Part shown: piece after piece, positions 22,871-35,770 of the stretch
Position numbering within the stretch: the stretch's first letter is position 1
How the letters are laid out: the number at the start of each line of letters is the position of its first letter
Assembly (NCBI GenBank): GCA_902806575.1
Contig: CADCXD010000005.1
Location: 3,720,001 to 3,784,000, forward strand
Direction of reading: 5' to 3'
Source: Jackrogersella multiformis
Lineage: Eukaryota > Ascomycota > Sordariomycetes > Xylariales > Hypoxylaceae
DNA length: 64,000 bases
Notes under the pieces: generated by a model
The model's database searches: none
What the model saw: only the letters and a program-made list of their open reading frames with translations
What the model was told of the DNA's origin: nothing
Position numbers and translations under genes: made by a program

Positions 22871-25800
22871 TAATTATTCGACTTTTTTTTTATCGTTAAC
22901 AAATCTTTAAATAATAAAATAAAAATAATTAAACGATATAACTATTTTTTATTAATTTATTTTACTTTAATTATATATTTAATCGAAAATTTTATTAAGG
23001 AATTTTTTATTTTATATATTTAACGGATATATATATTTAAGTTTATACGTTTTTTATTAACCGTTAATTAAATCGATCGTTATTTTTTCTTTTTTTAATA
23101 TATCGATAATGTTACGATCGCGTTAAATATTTTACTTATTTATTAAAGTAAATAATCGTCGAATAAAAAAAAGATTAAAATTATAAATATATAAGTTTTT
23201 CTCGGTTATAAGTTTTAAAATATTTTTAAGTTTAAATATATTTATAATCGATATATTCGCTTTAATAAAACCTCGCTTTATTTTTAATAATAATTATAAA
23301 TTAATAAAAGATTTATCGGTTAATAATAAAACTTTTAATATTTCGTTATTTAAATTAAATTTTATTAATAAATCGTTTTCCTCGCGTTAAAACATTATAT
23401 ATATTTACGTTAAATTAATTTTTTCTTATAAAATATTTATATTTATTTTTCGGTAATTTCTTTAATTACTTCGATTTTAATATTACGTCGTAAAATTATA
23501 AATTTATCGAATATATTTAAAAGAGCGATTCTTTTAAGCGTATTTATATTATAAATATTATTTATTACGTTTTTTATTTTAATATAAAAAATAAAGTTTT
23601 TTTCGCGCGGTAAATTAAAATAATATATTAAAATAAACATTATTATTTTAACGAGAATGAAAAATCGACTCGTAATTAAAACTTATCGTCGTATTTAACC
23701 TTTTAAACGATAATATTTTATAAATATTTAAACTTTAAAATATAATATTAAAATTATATATATTTTATTATAATTAATAATTACGTCGTATTTTCTTAAA
23801 AAATTATTTCTTATTAATAAATTAAGCTAAAAATTTAAATAGTTAATTTATATTTTTATTAAAACTTAAACTTAAACTTACCGTTTATATATCGTTTTTC
23901 TTTAAAATTTAATCGAAAATTTTCATAATTAATTTTCTTAAAATTACTCTTTATATATATATAAATTTATTTAATTTAAATACTTTATAATTTTCCATAA
24001 AATCTTTTAATTATATTTTATTTATTATTCGATTAAATACGTTAATATTTATATATATCGTCGATTTTTATCTCGATTCGTTTAATACGTTTATTTTTAA
24101 GTTTATATATTTTATTAACTTTTTATTTAAAAGTAAAAAGATAATATTTTTAATTTTTATATTTATTAATTACGAAGGTAAAAGTATAATATTTTTCGAT
24201 TATATTATTTATATTTTCGTTTTTATTTATTTTTAAATAAAATAAACGTTAATAAGTTTTTTAATTTTAAATCGAATTTTTATCGTTCGTTTTACTTTTT
24301 AAGGTAATTATAAATATTTAAGTTTTATATATTTATTAACGTATATATATTTAAAATAATTAAGTTTAATATTAAATATTTTATAATATTTCCGATATAT
24401 ATATTTCTTTATAATTAACGATTTATTATTAAAAAACGAAAAATAAAATATAAAGGTTTTAAATTTATTTATTAAATATTTTTTTATTAAAAAATAATTA
24501 TTTACTTATAAATCTTTTTTATTTTTCTCGCGATTTTTTTCGTTTCATTTATACTCGACTTTGTTTTATAAATATATATCGCCGTTAAAATAATTTCTTA
24601 TTTTTTTTATCGTTTTTAATAAAAACGAAAACGATTATTATAATATCCGTTATTATAACGATTATAAACGTCGCGACCACGTTTACGATTATAATAACGA
24701 TAATTTTATTGGTTATTATTTTAACGTTTATTATTTCGTTTATCGTTATATTAATCGTAATTTTAATTACGGTTATTATTACGATAATTTTTCTTTCGAT
24801 TATAATTATTAAAATTATAACCGTTTTAACGTTAATTAAAATCATTTCGTTATTAATTATAACCGTTTCGTTAATTATATTTATTATTACGACGGTTTCG
24901 GTCGTTTTAATAAACTTTTAATTAATTAATATAAAGTATTATATCGTCGTAATTATGATAAATAAATCGGATATTTTTAAGTAATTTAATATCGTCGAGA
25001 AAAATGTTTTAAATAAATATATTATTAAATATTATATAAGGTTTAATATCGACTTTTAAGTTTTTACCTTTTTTTATTAATATTTACTTACGTTATATTA
25101 ATTATTTTTTATTTAAATACTTAAAATAAGTATTTATAATTATTATAATCGACTTTAAATTAATAATATTTATTATTTTACACTTTAAGTTTAATTTATT
25201 ATAAATCGTCGTTATTTATTATATATTCGTAATTAATTTAAATATTCGATAATTTTAAATAATATTTAATAATTAAATTTTAATAAATATATTTTTAAAA
25301 TAAAATTTTAAAATATATTTCGTTTTTTTAAAGAATATTAAAACTTTAATATATAAATTTTATATTAATCGAATAACGCTTTAAAAGCATATTTCGTGTT
25401 ATTTTATATTTTCTATTTTTCTTTAATAAATACTCGACTTATTTATTAATTTTATAAATTTTCACGAAATAATTTATAAAAATTACCTTTAATTTTTACG
25501 GCTTTCGCGAGTTTTTAATAAGTTATTTAAATAAAGTTTATTTATATATAAACATTACGTTAATACGTATAATTACTTTTAATAAAAAAATTATTTATTA
25601 TTATAAACTTATTTACGTTTATTATAAAATAACCGATATCGTAAATCGTTTAATTTTTTAATATTAATTAACGACTCGTTAACGACTTAACGTTCGATTA
25701 TAAATAAAATTATAATTTATTTCGTAATATATACTTAAAATTTATATATTAATTTAAAAATAAAATTAATTAATAAAGGCTATAATTATTAAAGTTAATC

Positions 25801-27239
25801 GGGTTTATTTATTAAAGATTATTTTAACCTTAAAACGGAAAGTTAAATTAATTAATTAACCATCATTTAAGTTATTTTATCCCGAATTTCGATTAATTAA
25901 TTAAGTTATATACTTTTATTTAATATAAAAGATTTATAATTTAATTACGTGCTTTTATCACGAGAAAAAAAAATACGATAAATAAATATACGATAAATAA
26001 TTTTAATTTAATTATTTATAACTTAATATTTTAATAAAAAATAAAAAATATAAAAAGGTTAATTTTAAGGTTTTATATAATTATTTATATAACTTTGTTA
26101 ATATTAACTTTTTACGGCATAATTATTTATATTTACGATTAAATCTCTTAATAAATAATTAAAAATATCGAAAGAATTATTTTAAAGCTTCGTATAATCA
26201 CTTACGTAACCTTATTAACTTCGGTTCTTTTAATAAATTACGGCCGAATTTCTTAATATAAGATTAATAATATAAATAAATCGATTTATAAATTAAATAC
26301 GAATATTAAAATAATTATTAAATAACTTAAGGTAATTATTAAAGGTATTATAAATTATATTCTTAAGTTATAAATTAATAAAAATTATAATAACGTTAAT
26401 AATATTAAAGAAATTAATAATCGAGAATTAAAAAATAAAGAAATTTAATAATCGATTAAGTTAATTATTTTTCTCGTTAATAATTTTATTAATAATATTA
26501 TAAGATTTAAATCGGTTAAAAAGTTAATTTTATCGGTTAATATATAAAAATAATTAAAATAAAAAATCGATATTAAAGTTAATATTAATCTTTAAATAAA
26601 AACTTTTAAATTTAATAAAATAAAATATAATATAACTTTTAACGTTTTATTAAATGTTCGTTTAAACTTTTAAAGGTTTAATATTTATTAAAGGTTATAA
26701 AATAACGTTTTTATTATAAAATTTTATATAATACGAAAGCTTTATATTAATAAAAAAATTACTTTTACATTTAATAATATATTTACGTAAAATAATAAAT
26801 TATTTATATATAATTAATATAACCTTTATATTATTTAAAAGTTTCGGTAATTACGAATAAAAGTAATAACTTATAAAATATTATCGTTATTAAAATTTAA
26901 AGTTATAAAAAAAGAAAAAACTTAATTAATAAAAAAAGTTTAATTTTATTAAAATAACGTTAATACGTAAATTATAATATTATAAGAAAATAATAACGTA
27001 ATTAAATTTAATTTATAATAAAAGAAAAGTAAGAATTATTAAGTAATAAAAAAAATAAAGTAACGAAGAAAATAATCGTAAAATATTTAAGGTTTAATAA
27101 TATTTAAAGTTTAATAATTATTAATTAAATTTTTATTACGTTAATTTATCGCGATTAATTAACTTTAAAGTTTTATTAATTAATTAAAAGCTTAATTAAT
27201 TTAACGGTAAGGTATAAATCGTTACGATATAACGAAAGT

Positions 27240-27410
27240 AAGATATTATTATATATTATATATTAATAAATTAAAATAAAAGTTTTAAAATAATTATTAT
27301 TTTTAAGAGTAAAAGTAAAGTTAATAAGTATAAAGCACGAGCCACCACCTTAACCATAAATTATATAATTATGGCTTTTTATAATAATTATAATTATTAT
27401 AATAATTATC
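27240..27410 (+). repeat. terminal-repeat-like module T2
   Basis: Same module as T1 in the same orientation; here the core reads ATAAAGCACGAGCCACCACC followed by TTAACCATAAATTATATAAT. It is the least eroded of the four copies. It lies at the junction between copy A and the inverted copy B. Confidence 0.6.
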
Positions 27411-28954
27411 CTCGTTTTTATTAAAAATAATAAAAAAAGATAAAAAAAGGTTTTAACGATAATATATACTTATAAAATAAAGTTAAAAATAAATAAAACG
27501 AAAAAAATTATAAAGAAAATGAAAAGATTTTATAAATAAATGATTATTTTTTAATAAAAAAATATTTAATAAATAAATTTAAAACTTTTATATTTTATTT
27601 TTTGTTTTTTAATAATAAATTATTAATCGTAAAAATATATATATATTAAAAATATTATAAAATATTTAATATTAAATTTAATTATTTTAATTATATATAT
27701 ATTAATAAATATATAAAATTTAAATATTCGTAATTACCTTAAAAAGCGAGATAAATAATAAAGATTTAATTTAAAATTAAAAAAGTTATTAATATTTATT
27801 TTATTTAAAAATACATAAAAGCGAAAATGTAATTAATATAATTAAAAAATATTATATTTTTATTTTTATAATTAATAAATATAAAAGTTAAAAATATTTT
27901 TATTTTATTTTTAAATACGAAATTAATAAAATATATAAATTTAAAGGTAAACATATTAAACAAATTAAAATAAAAATTAATAATACATGCGAATATTAAT
28001 GTATTTAATCGAATAATAAATAAAAAATGGTTAAAAGATTTTATCGGAAATTACGAAATGTTTAAATTAAATAAATTTATATATATATAAAAAGTAATTT
28101 TAAGAAAATTAATTATAAAAATTAAGGTTAAATTTTTAATTAAATTTTAAAAGAAAATAATATATAAACGATAAATTTAAGTTTAAGTTTTAATAAAAGT
28201 ATAAATTAATTATTTAAATTTCTAGCTTAACTTATTAATAAGAAATAATTCTTTAAAAAAATACGATATAATTATTAATTATAATAAAACATATATAATT
28301 TTAATATTATATTTTAAGATTTAAATATTAATAAAATATTATTATTTAAAAGGTTAAATATAATAATAAGTTTTAATTATAAATTAAATTTTTATTTTTA
28401 TAAAAATAATAATGTTTATTTTAATATATTATGTTAATTTATCGCATAAAAAAACTTTATTTTTTACGTTAAAATAAAAAACGTAATAAATTAAAATTAC
28501 ATTCTTAAATATATTTAATAATTTTATAATTTTACGACATAATATTAAAATATAAATACTTTATAAAAAAAAGTTAATTTAACGTAAATATATATAATAT
28601 TTTAACGTAAAAGAATAATTTATTAATAAAATTTAATTTAATTTAAATAATAAAATATTAAAAGTTTTATTATTAACCGATAAATCTTTTATTAATTTAT
28701 AATTATTATTAAAAATAAAATAAGGTTTTATCGAAACGAATATATTAATTTTAAATATATTTAAATTTAAAGATACTTTAAAATTTATAACCGAGGAAAA
28801 CGTAAATATTTATAATTTTAAAAAAATTTTTATTTAACGATTATTTATTTTAATAAATAAATAAAATACTTAATGCGATTATAATATTATCGATATATTT
28901 AAAAATAAAAATAACAATCGATTTAATTAATGGTTAATAAAAAATAATTATTAA

Positions 28955-29150
28955 TTTTAAATTATTAAATAAAAAAGGTTTAATTAATATTTACTTATTA
29001 TCGCGTTAAAAGAATTATTTAAAAAATATAAAGAAAAAAAGCTTTTTACGTTATAAATAAGGTTTTATTTTTTTATTAATTATTTATTACGTTTAAATAT
29101 AAATATAAAATAATAATAATATCGTTAAAAGGTTTAAAAGTCTTTAATAT
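28955..29150 (+). pseudogene. reverse-transcriptase remnant of Gypsy copy B
   Basis: Counterpart of the copy A block at 22690-22870 in the other orientation. The frame contains many stops produced by C-to-T and G-to-A changes; the string of codons after the Leu/Ile-rich segment aligns with the K-K-x-F ... S-F-F-Y block of copy A. Confidence 0.55.
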
Positions 29151-30379
29151 TATATTAAAAAAATTAATTCTTTTTTTAATTTTTATGTAATAATTTATAA
29201 ATTAAAAATTAAAACTTTTTAAAGCTTTATTAAAGTATATATTAATGATATAATAATATTTAATAATATTAAAAAGAAATATAAAAAATATTTTAATTAA
29301 ATATTTAATATATATAATAATATAAGATTTATATTATCGTTAAAAAAACTATTTCTTAATCTTTTTTTTATTATTTTATTTAAACTTTTAATTAATAAAT
29401 TAAACATAATTAAGAAAATTTTAATATTATAAACATTAATTAATTTGGAAATATATATTAATATAATAAGGTTTTTATAAAAATATATTTTATAATATTA
29501 ATAAACAATTTAAAATATTAATCGAAAAAAAAACTTAATAAAAAGTACTTTTAAAATCTTAATATAAACGTCAATATATTATAAAAATTATATATATACC
29601 GATAAAAATAAATTATTAAACTTAACGATATTAACATATTAAAATAAAAAAATTCAAAATTATAATATTTTATATAAATATATTTTAAAATAAAATTAAT
29701 ATAAAAATTAACGTTATTTACTTAATTATATTTTTATTAAAAGTTTTAATAAAAGTTAAATTATAATACAAAGTAACGAAATTAAAAATTACTTATTTAA
29801 TTTAAACTTATAAAAATAATAAAATTTAATTATAATTTTATATACGATTAATTATTATTTTAAAAACATCGTTAATTAAACGACATTTAAAATAAATGAA
29901 ATAAATAATAAATTAATAATTACTTTAATTTATTTAATTTAATTTAATTTTAACATTTATTATATCTTTAAAAAATTAAACATTATTTTAAATATATTAT
30001 TTTATTTATTAATATAAAATAATATAAAAAATTTAATAAAATAAAAAAACGAAATAAAATTAACTTTTAAAAATATTTCGAATAAATTTATTAATATATT
30101 TATTAGACTTACATTAAATAATAAAATTAAAAAAAAGATATTAAAAGGTTATAATTATAATAAATAATTAAATTATTTATATATTATTTTTTAAAAAGTT
30201 AAAAAAAGTAAAAATATAATTTCATTAATCTATATATATAAATTATTTAATAAAGTTTATAATTTAAAACATTATTTTAAATTAAAATAAATATTTTATA
30301 AATTAAAATGGGTTTATATTTATAACCTCTCGTAAAAAGTTTAAAAATATATTAAATATTATTTTAATTATTAAAAAAA

Positions 30380-30480
30380 CCAGATTAAACGTTTAAAACT
30401 TTACGATAAATTAAAACTTATAAACTTATCGTTATAATTATTTTATATAATAATTTAAAATTTCATCGTAAAATTTTCAA
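30380..30480 (+). pseudogene. integrase remnant of Gypsy copy B
   Basis: The frame reads Q-I-K-R-L-K-L-Y-D-K-L-K and continues to F-Y-I-I-I, stop, N-F-I-V-K-F-S-K. This mirrors the Gypsy integrase start K-P-Y-G-x-L ... P-F-H-x-I-x-x-D-F-I-x-x-L-P with transition damage. Confidence 0.6.
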
Positions 30481-33400
30481 AAATTTTAAATAAAGGAAAT
30501 ATATAATTTATTAAAAACTTTATTTATTTCGATATAATAATGGTAATTATATATAAATTTAATAAAAAAACGATTTTAATATTTAAAAATATTAAATATA
30601 AAGCTTATTATTAAGCCGTATTACTTTTTAAAGCATTTATATTATTAAATTTAAGCATTTTATGTAAAGTAATTTTAAATAAAAACGTTAAATTTAATAA
30701 TGAATTATAATAAACGTTATTTACTTAATTTAAAATATTATTAATTATATTAATAAATTATTATCTTTAAATTAATAATATAATAAAATAACGTAATTAA
30801 AAATCGAGGTAATAATTTATTATTTTTATTTATTAAACGATATATTATAATTAAAAATAATTTTAATAATATTAAATTATTAATAACCGAAATGTTATTT
30901 AATAAATTAATATATAAATATAAATTATAAATTATCGTTACTTTATTAAAAATATTAAAAAACATAATTAATTATAATATATTAAAATAATATTATTTAA
31001 ATAAAGTAAAAAAATATATTAATTTCGTAATAGTTAAAATAAAAACCCGTTACGATTTAAAACATAACCTTATTTTTTTAAAAAAAGATTAATTTACTTT
31101 AAATTATATAAAGATTATATATTATTAAATAAACCGCTTTATAAATAATTAATATAATATATCGGATCGTTATTAATTTTAAAATAAATTAATAAACTTA
31201 CGTATAAATTTAAATTACTTAATAATTAAAAAATTTATAAAATTATATTAATAAATTAATTATTTAAAATCCTTTAAAGGAAAGATCTTTACGTAAAAAA
31301 ATAATCGTAATTAAGTTAAATTATCGTAAAAAAAAACGATAATAATTAAATGTCGTACGAGATTAAAAAGTTATTAAATCGATAAGTAAATAAATAAAGA
31401 AAACGCTTTATCTTTAAATACCTCGTACGATAAAAAAACTATTTATTAACTTTCGATTAATAATATTTAAAAAGCTTATTTATTTAAAATGTAATAATAT
31501 TATTAAACGAGTATAATAAAAAACACTTTTTATTACTTAATTAACTTCGTATTAAATTTATTAATAAATTATAACTTTTTATTATATAACCTTTTAAAAA
31601 TACGTAAACTTTTAACGATATACTTTCGGAATTAATTAACGAATTAATATAATTAATTATACATAAATTAAACCATAAAATAATCGTATATATATTAAAA
31701 AAACGACTTAATAAAAATATATTATTAAATTACACCGATAATAATTAATTAATTCCCCTTGCTTAATTATTAACACCGCCGAAACAATTAATAAAATTAT
31801 AAATTATAATTTTAATAAAGAAATTATTAAAAGTTATAAAACCAGAATTTATTATAACACGAAAAGTACGATTTATAAATAACGTTAAAAAATTAAAAAA
31901 AAACGCAAGTAAATTATAAATTATTAAGTAATTACGATTAAAGTAATAATTATAATTACCATTAAAGTTTTTACTTTAAAAAAAAGCTAAATATTTCGGT
32001 ACTTAAGTTATAATAAAACTATAATTAAATCGTAAAAAAACTAAATATTTTAATATTAAAATAATTTATAAATATATTAATATTTAGTTAACGATAATAA
32101 GGTATAATATACTTATTTATATTTATATCTTTTATTTATATAAGCATTCTTTTTATTTACTTTTATTAAAAAAAAAAAATTTTATAATAAAAATTTTTTT
32201 TCTTTCTTTTTTTTTTATAAATTTTAATTTTATAAATCTTTTTTTCTTATTTACTTTTTACTTTATAATGTTTCTTATAAAAAAACCGATATTTAAACTT
32301 TTTAAAGCTTTAATTAAAAAGATTATTAATTTAACGTTTAAATAAATTTATCAATACTTATTTAATAATAAATAAATAATAATTATTAATAAAACATTTA
32401 AAATTATTAAAATATAAAACGATAATAAACTTTAATAACGACGAACTTTTTAAAATAAATTATTTATTCGAAATAATAACGATAAAGATTTAATAAACAT
32501 TACCGATCTTAAAGTATAATACGTAAAAATAATAAAAATAATATCGTTTCGTTTATAATTCGATATTATTTTAATTATTAAAACGTTATTAAAGATTTTA
32601 ATATATAAAATCCTTTTAATAACGATTTTTTATTAAATAATCTAAAATTAATTTAAGGAAATAAATTTATAAAGCGAAGTTATTAATTAAAAAATAAAAG
32701 TTATTATTAAAATATTTTTTAAAATCCTCGATAAAAATATATTTAAAGCATTTTATATTAATAAAAACGTAAAAAGAAATGTCGGGACTTTTTTAAAAAA
32801 GTTTTATAATAAATTAAAGTTAATTAAATTAACTTAATTAATATACGAGAACGATAATATAAAACCGGAGTTTTAAAAAATTATAATCGATAAAATAACG
32901 ATTATAATAATTAATAACGACGATAAAATATTTTTAAATATTAACGTTTTATAATAAATAATAACGGATATAAGTTAATAATTATAATAATAACGTGTAT
33001 TAATTACGGAAGTTTTTTCGATTATTAAAGAATAATAATAATTAATAAAAAAGATTTTAATAAATATCGTTAAAGTTATAACGATAATAAAAAACGCGCG
33101 TAATATTTTTATAAATTATAAAAAAAACATTATAAAGATTAAGTTATAATTAACATTATTTATTACATTTATTATCGTAATTACGTTAAAAATTAAAAAA
33201 TTAATTTTTATATTTAAATTTATTACGTTTATTATAAAAAAACCGATAATATTATTAATTAAAACATCGATATTTATATTATCGAAAATTAAACTTATAA
33301 TTAAAACGCGAATATTTAACGATTTTAACGATTTATGTTTCGTTTATAAAAACATATTATTAAACGATAATAACGATAAAAAGAAAAACGATATTAATAT

Positions 33401-33484
33401 GTTTAATATACTTATTAAGCGTTAAAAATTAAATTAATAAAATAATAATTTATAATTAACGAGGACGTTAATTTTTGTTTTTAT

Positions 33485-33660
33485 TAAAAAGATATTATAA
33501 AAAATTATAATTATATAATTTATAATTAAGGTAATGGCCCGTACTTTGTATTTATTAACTTTATTTCGCGATATTAACTTTACTTTTATTTTTAAGAATA
33601 ATAATTATTTTAAGACCTTTATTTTAATTTTATTTATTATTAAAATTATTTTATTATTAA
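33485..33660 (-). repeat. terminal-repeat-like module T3 (inverted)
   Basis: Reverse complement of the T1/T2/T4 module, with GGTAATGGCCCGTAC at about 33530-33545 and AAAGTTAATA-type flanks on its right. It marks the right end of copy B. Confidence 0.6.
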
Positions 33661-35770
33661 TTATAATTATCTCGTTAATTATATTTATTATTATAACGAT
33701 TTCGATTATTTAATAAATTTTTAATTAATTAATATAAAATATTATATTATCGTAATTATAATAAATAAATTAAATATTTTTAAATAACTTAATATCGTTT
33801 AAAAGAATATTTTATATAAATATATTATTAAATATTATATAAAATTTAATATTAATTTTCAAGTTTTTATTTTCTTTTATTAACATTTATTTACGTTATA
33901 TTAATTATTTTTTATTTAAATATTTAAAATAAACGTTTATAATTATTATAATTAATCTAAATATTTAATAATTTTAAATAATATTTAACAAATATATTTC
34001 GATAAATATATCCTTAAAATAAAACTTTAAAGTATATTTTACCTTTTTAAAAAATATTAAAGCCTTTAATATATAAATTTTATATCGATTAAATAATATT
34101 TTAAAAATATATTTTATATTATTTTTTATTTTTTATTTCTTTTTAATAAATATTTAATTTATTTCTTAATTTTATAAATCGTTACGAAATAACTTATAAA
34201 AATTACCTTTAATCTTTATAACGTTTATAAGTTTTTAATAAATTATTTAAATAAAATTTATTTATATATATATATTATAGTAATATATATAATTACCTTT
34301 AATAAAAAATCTTTTATTATTATAAACCTATTTACATTCGTTATAAAATAATTAATATGAATTTATAACTCGTTTTATTTTTTTACGATTATATAAATAT
34401 TAAAACGTTATTAATTAAATTATTAAACAATTTATTAATAATTTAACGTTTAATTATAAATAAAATTATAACTTATTTTATAATATATATTTAAGATTTA
34501 TATATTAATTATATACTTTTATTATAGAAAAAGAAAATATAATAAATAATATTAACTTAATTACTTATAATTTAATTTTTTAATTTTTTAATAAAAAATA
34601 TAAAGAAATTAACTTTAAAATTTTATATAATTATTTATATAACTTTGTTAACATTAATTTTTCGTAATATAATTATTTATATTTATAATTAAATCTTCTA
34701 ATAAATAATTAAAAAAATTAAAAGAATTATTTAAAAGTTTTATATAATTATTTACATAACTTTATTAACTTTTATTCTTTTAATAAATTATAATTAAATT
34801 TTTTAACATAAAATTAATAATATAAATAAATTAACTTAAAATGATTATTAAAATTATTATAAATTATATTTTCAAATTATAAATTAATAATTAATTAGAT
34901 TAATTACTTCCCTTATTAATAATTTTATTAATGATATTATAAAATTTAAATCGGTTAAGAAATTAATTAATATTAAAGTTAATATTAAAATAAAAACCTT
35001 TAAATTTAATAAAATAAATTATAATATAACTTTTAAAGATTTAATATTTATTAAAAATTATAAAATAACATTTTTATTATAAAATTTCATATAATACGAG
35101 AGCTTTATATTAATAAAAAGATTAATCTTATATTTAATAATATATTTATATATAATTAATATAACCTTTATATTATTTAAAAGTTTTAATAATTTATATA
35201 ATATTATCATTATTAAAATTTAAAATCATAAAAAAGAAAAAGATTTAATCGATTAAAAAGACTTAATTTTATAAAAATAACGTTAATATATAAATTATAA
35301 TATTATAAAAAAATAATAACATAATTAAATTTAATCAATAATAATAAAAATTAAAAACTATTAAATAAAAAAGAAATTCAAGTAATGGAAAAAATATTTA
35401 TAAAATATTTAAAATTTAATAATTATTAATTAAATTTTTACCATATTAATTTATCGTAATTAATTAACTTTAAATTTTTATTAATTAATTTAACGATAAA
35501 ATATAAATCGTTACGATATGATAAAAATAAAATATTATTATATATTATATATTAATAAATTAAAATAAAAATCTTAAAATAATTACTTTTTTAAAAAATA
35601 AAAACAAAATTAATATTATAAAATAAAGTTAATAAATATAAAATATAAGCTATTTTTAATATATAAGCCATTACCTTAATTATAAACCATGTAATTATAA
35701 CTTTTTATAACGTACGGGTTATTATTTTAATTATAAATTATATAATTATAATTTTTTATATTTAATATAT
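33660..35770 (-). mobile_element. partial third copy (C) of the Gypsy-type element
   Basis: About 2.1 kb that repeats 24.85-27.4 kb in the same orientation, with deletions. The string TCGTTAATTATATTTATTAT occurs at both left ends, and the block ending in AAATTTAATAAAATAAA recurs near 26,620 and 35,010. It ends in module T4. This is the part missing from copy B, so B and C together could be one second element whose T/pol part has been inverted. Confidence 0.65.
35535..35770 (+). repeat. terminal-repeat-like module T4 with internal duplication
   Basis: Fourth copy of the module, same orientation as T1 and T2. The core is present twice about 55 bases apart: AAGCCATTACCTTAATTATA near 35665, and ACGGGTTATTATTTTAATTA near 35713. 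It marks the right limit of recognisable Gypsy copies. Confidence 0.55.

Larger units (their letters stand above)
18430..27410 (-). mobile_element. Gypsy-type retroelement copy A, hypermutated, minus orientation
   Basis: About 9 kb bounded by modules T1 and T2 in the same orientation, as LTRs would be. On the minus strand, degraded Pol motifs occur in the order expected of Ty3/Gypsy elements: reverse transcriptase at about 22690-22870, then integrase at about 21186-21245. No frame is intact. The segment 18.5-24.6 kb is present again in inverted form at 27.4-33.5 kb; matching positions sum to about 52,050 near the T modules and 51,600 near the integrase motif, because of small indels. The segment 24.85-27.4 kb recurs in direct orientation at 33.66-35.7 kb. 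Limits are from visual comparison and approximate. Confidence 0.7.
27410..33660 (+). mobile_element. Gypsy-type retroelement copy B, hypermutated, inverted relative to copy A
   Basis: About 6.2 kb that reads as the reverse complement of 18.4-24.6 kb. For example 27,600-27,760 pairs with 24,290-24,450, and 28,150-28,180 with 23,870-23,895. The plus strand carries reverse-transcriptase (about 28955-29150) and integrase (about 30380-30480) remnants in element order. Its right end is the inverted module T3. The expected left-end (5') part and its own inverted module are missing; instead it abuts T2 in the opposite sense. Confidence 0.7.

Noticed and set aside
22311..30965. Open frames of 65-86 codons inside the AT-rich block
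   Set aside because: Composed almost only of Ile, Asn, Lys, Leu and Phe; the opposing pair at 24585-24921 shows they are low-complexity artefacts.
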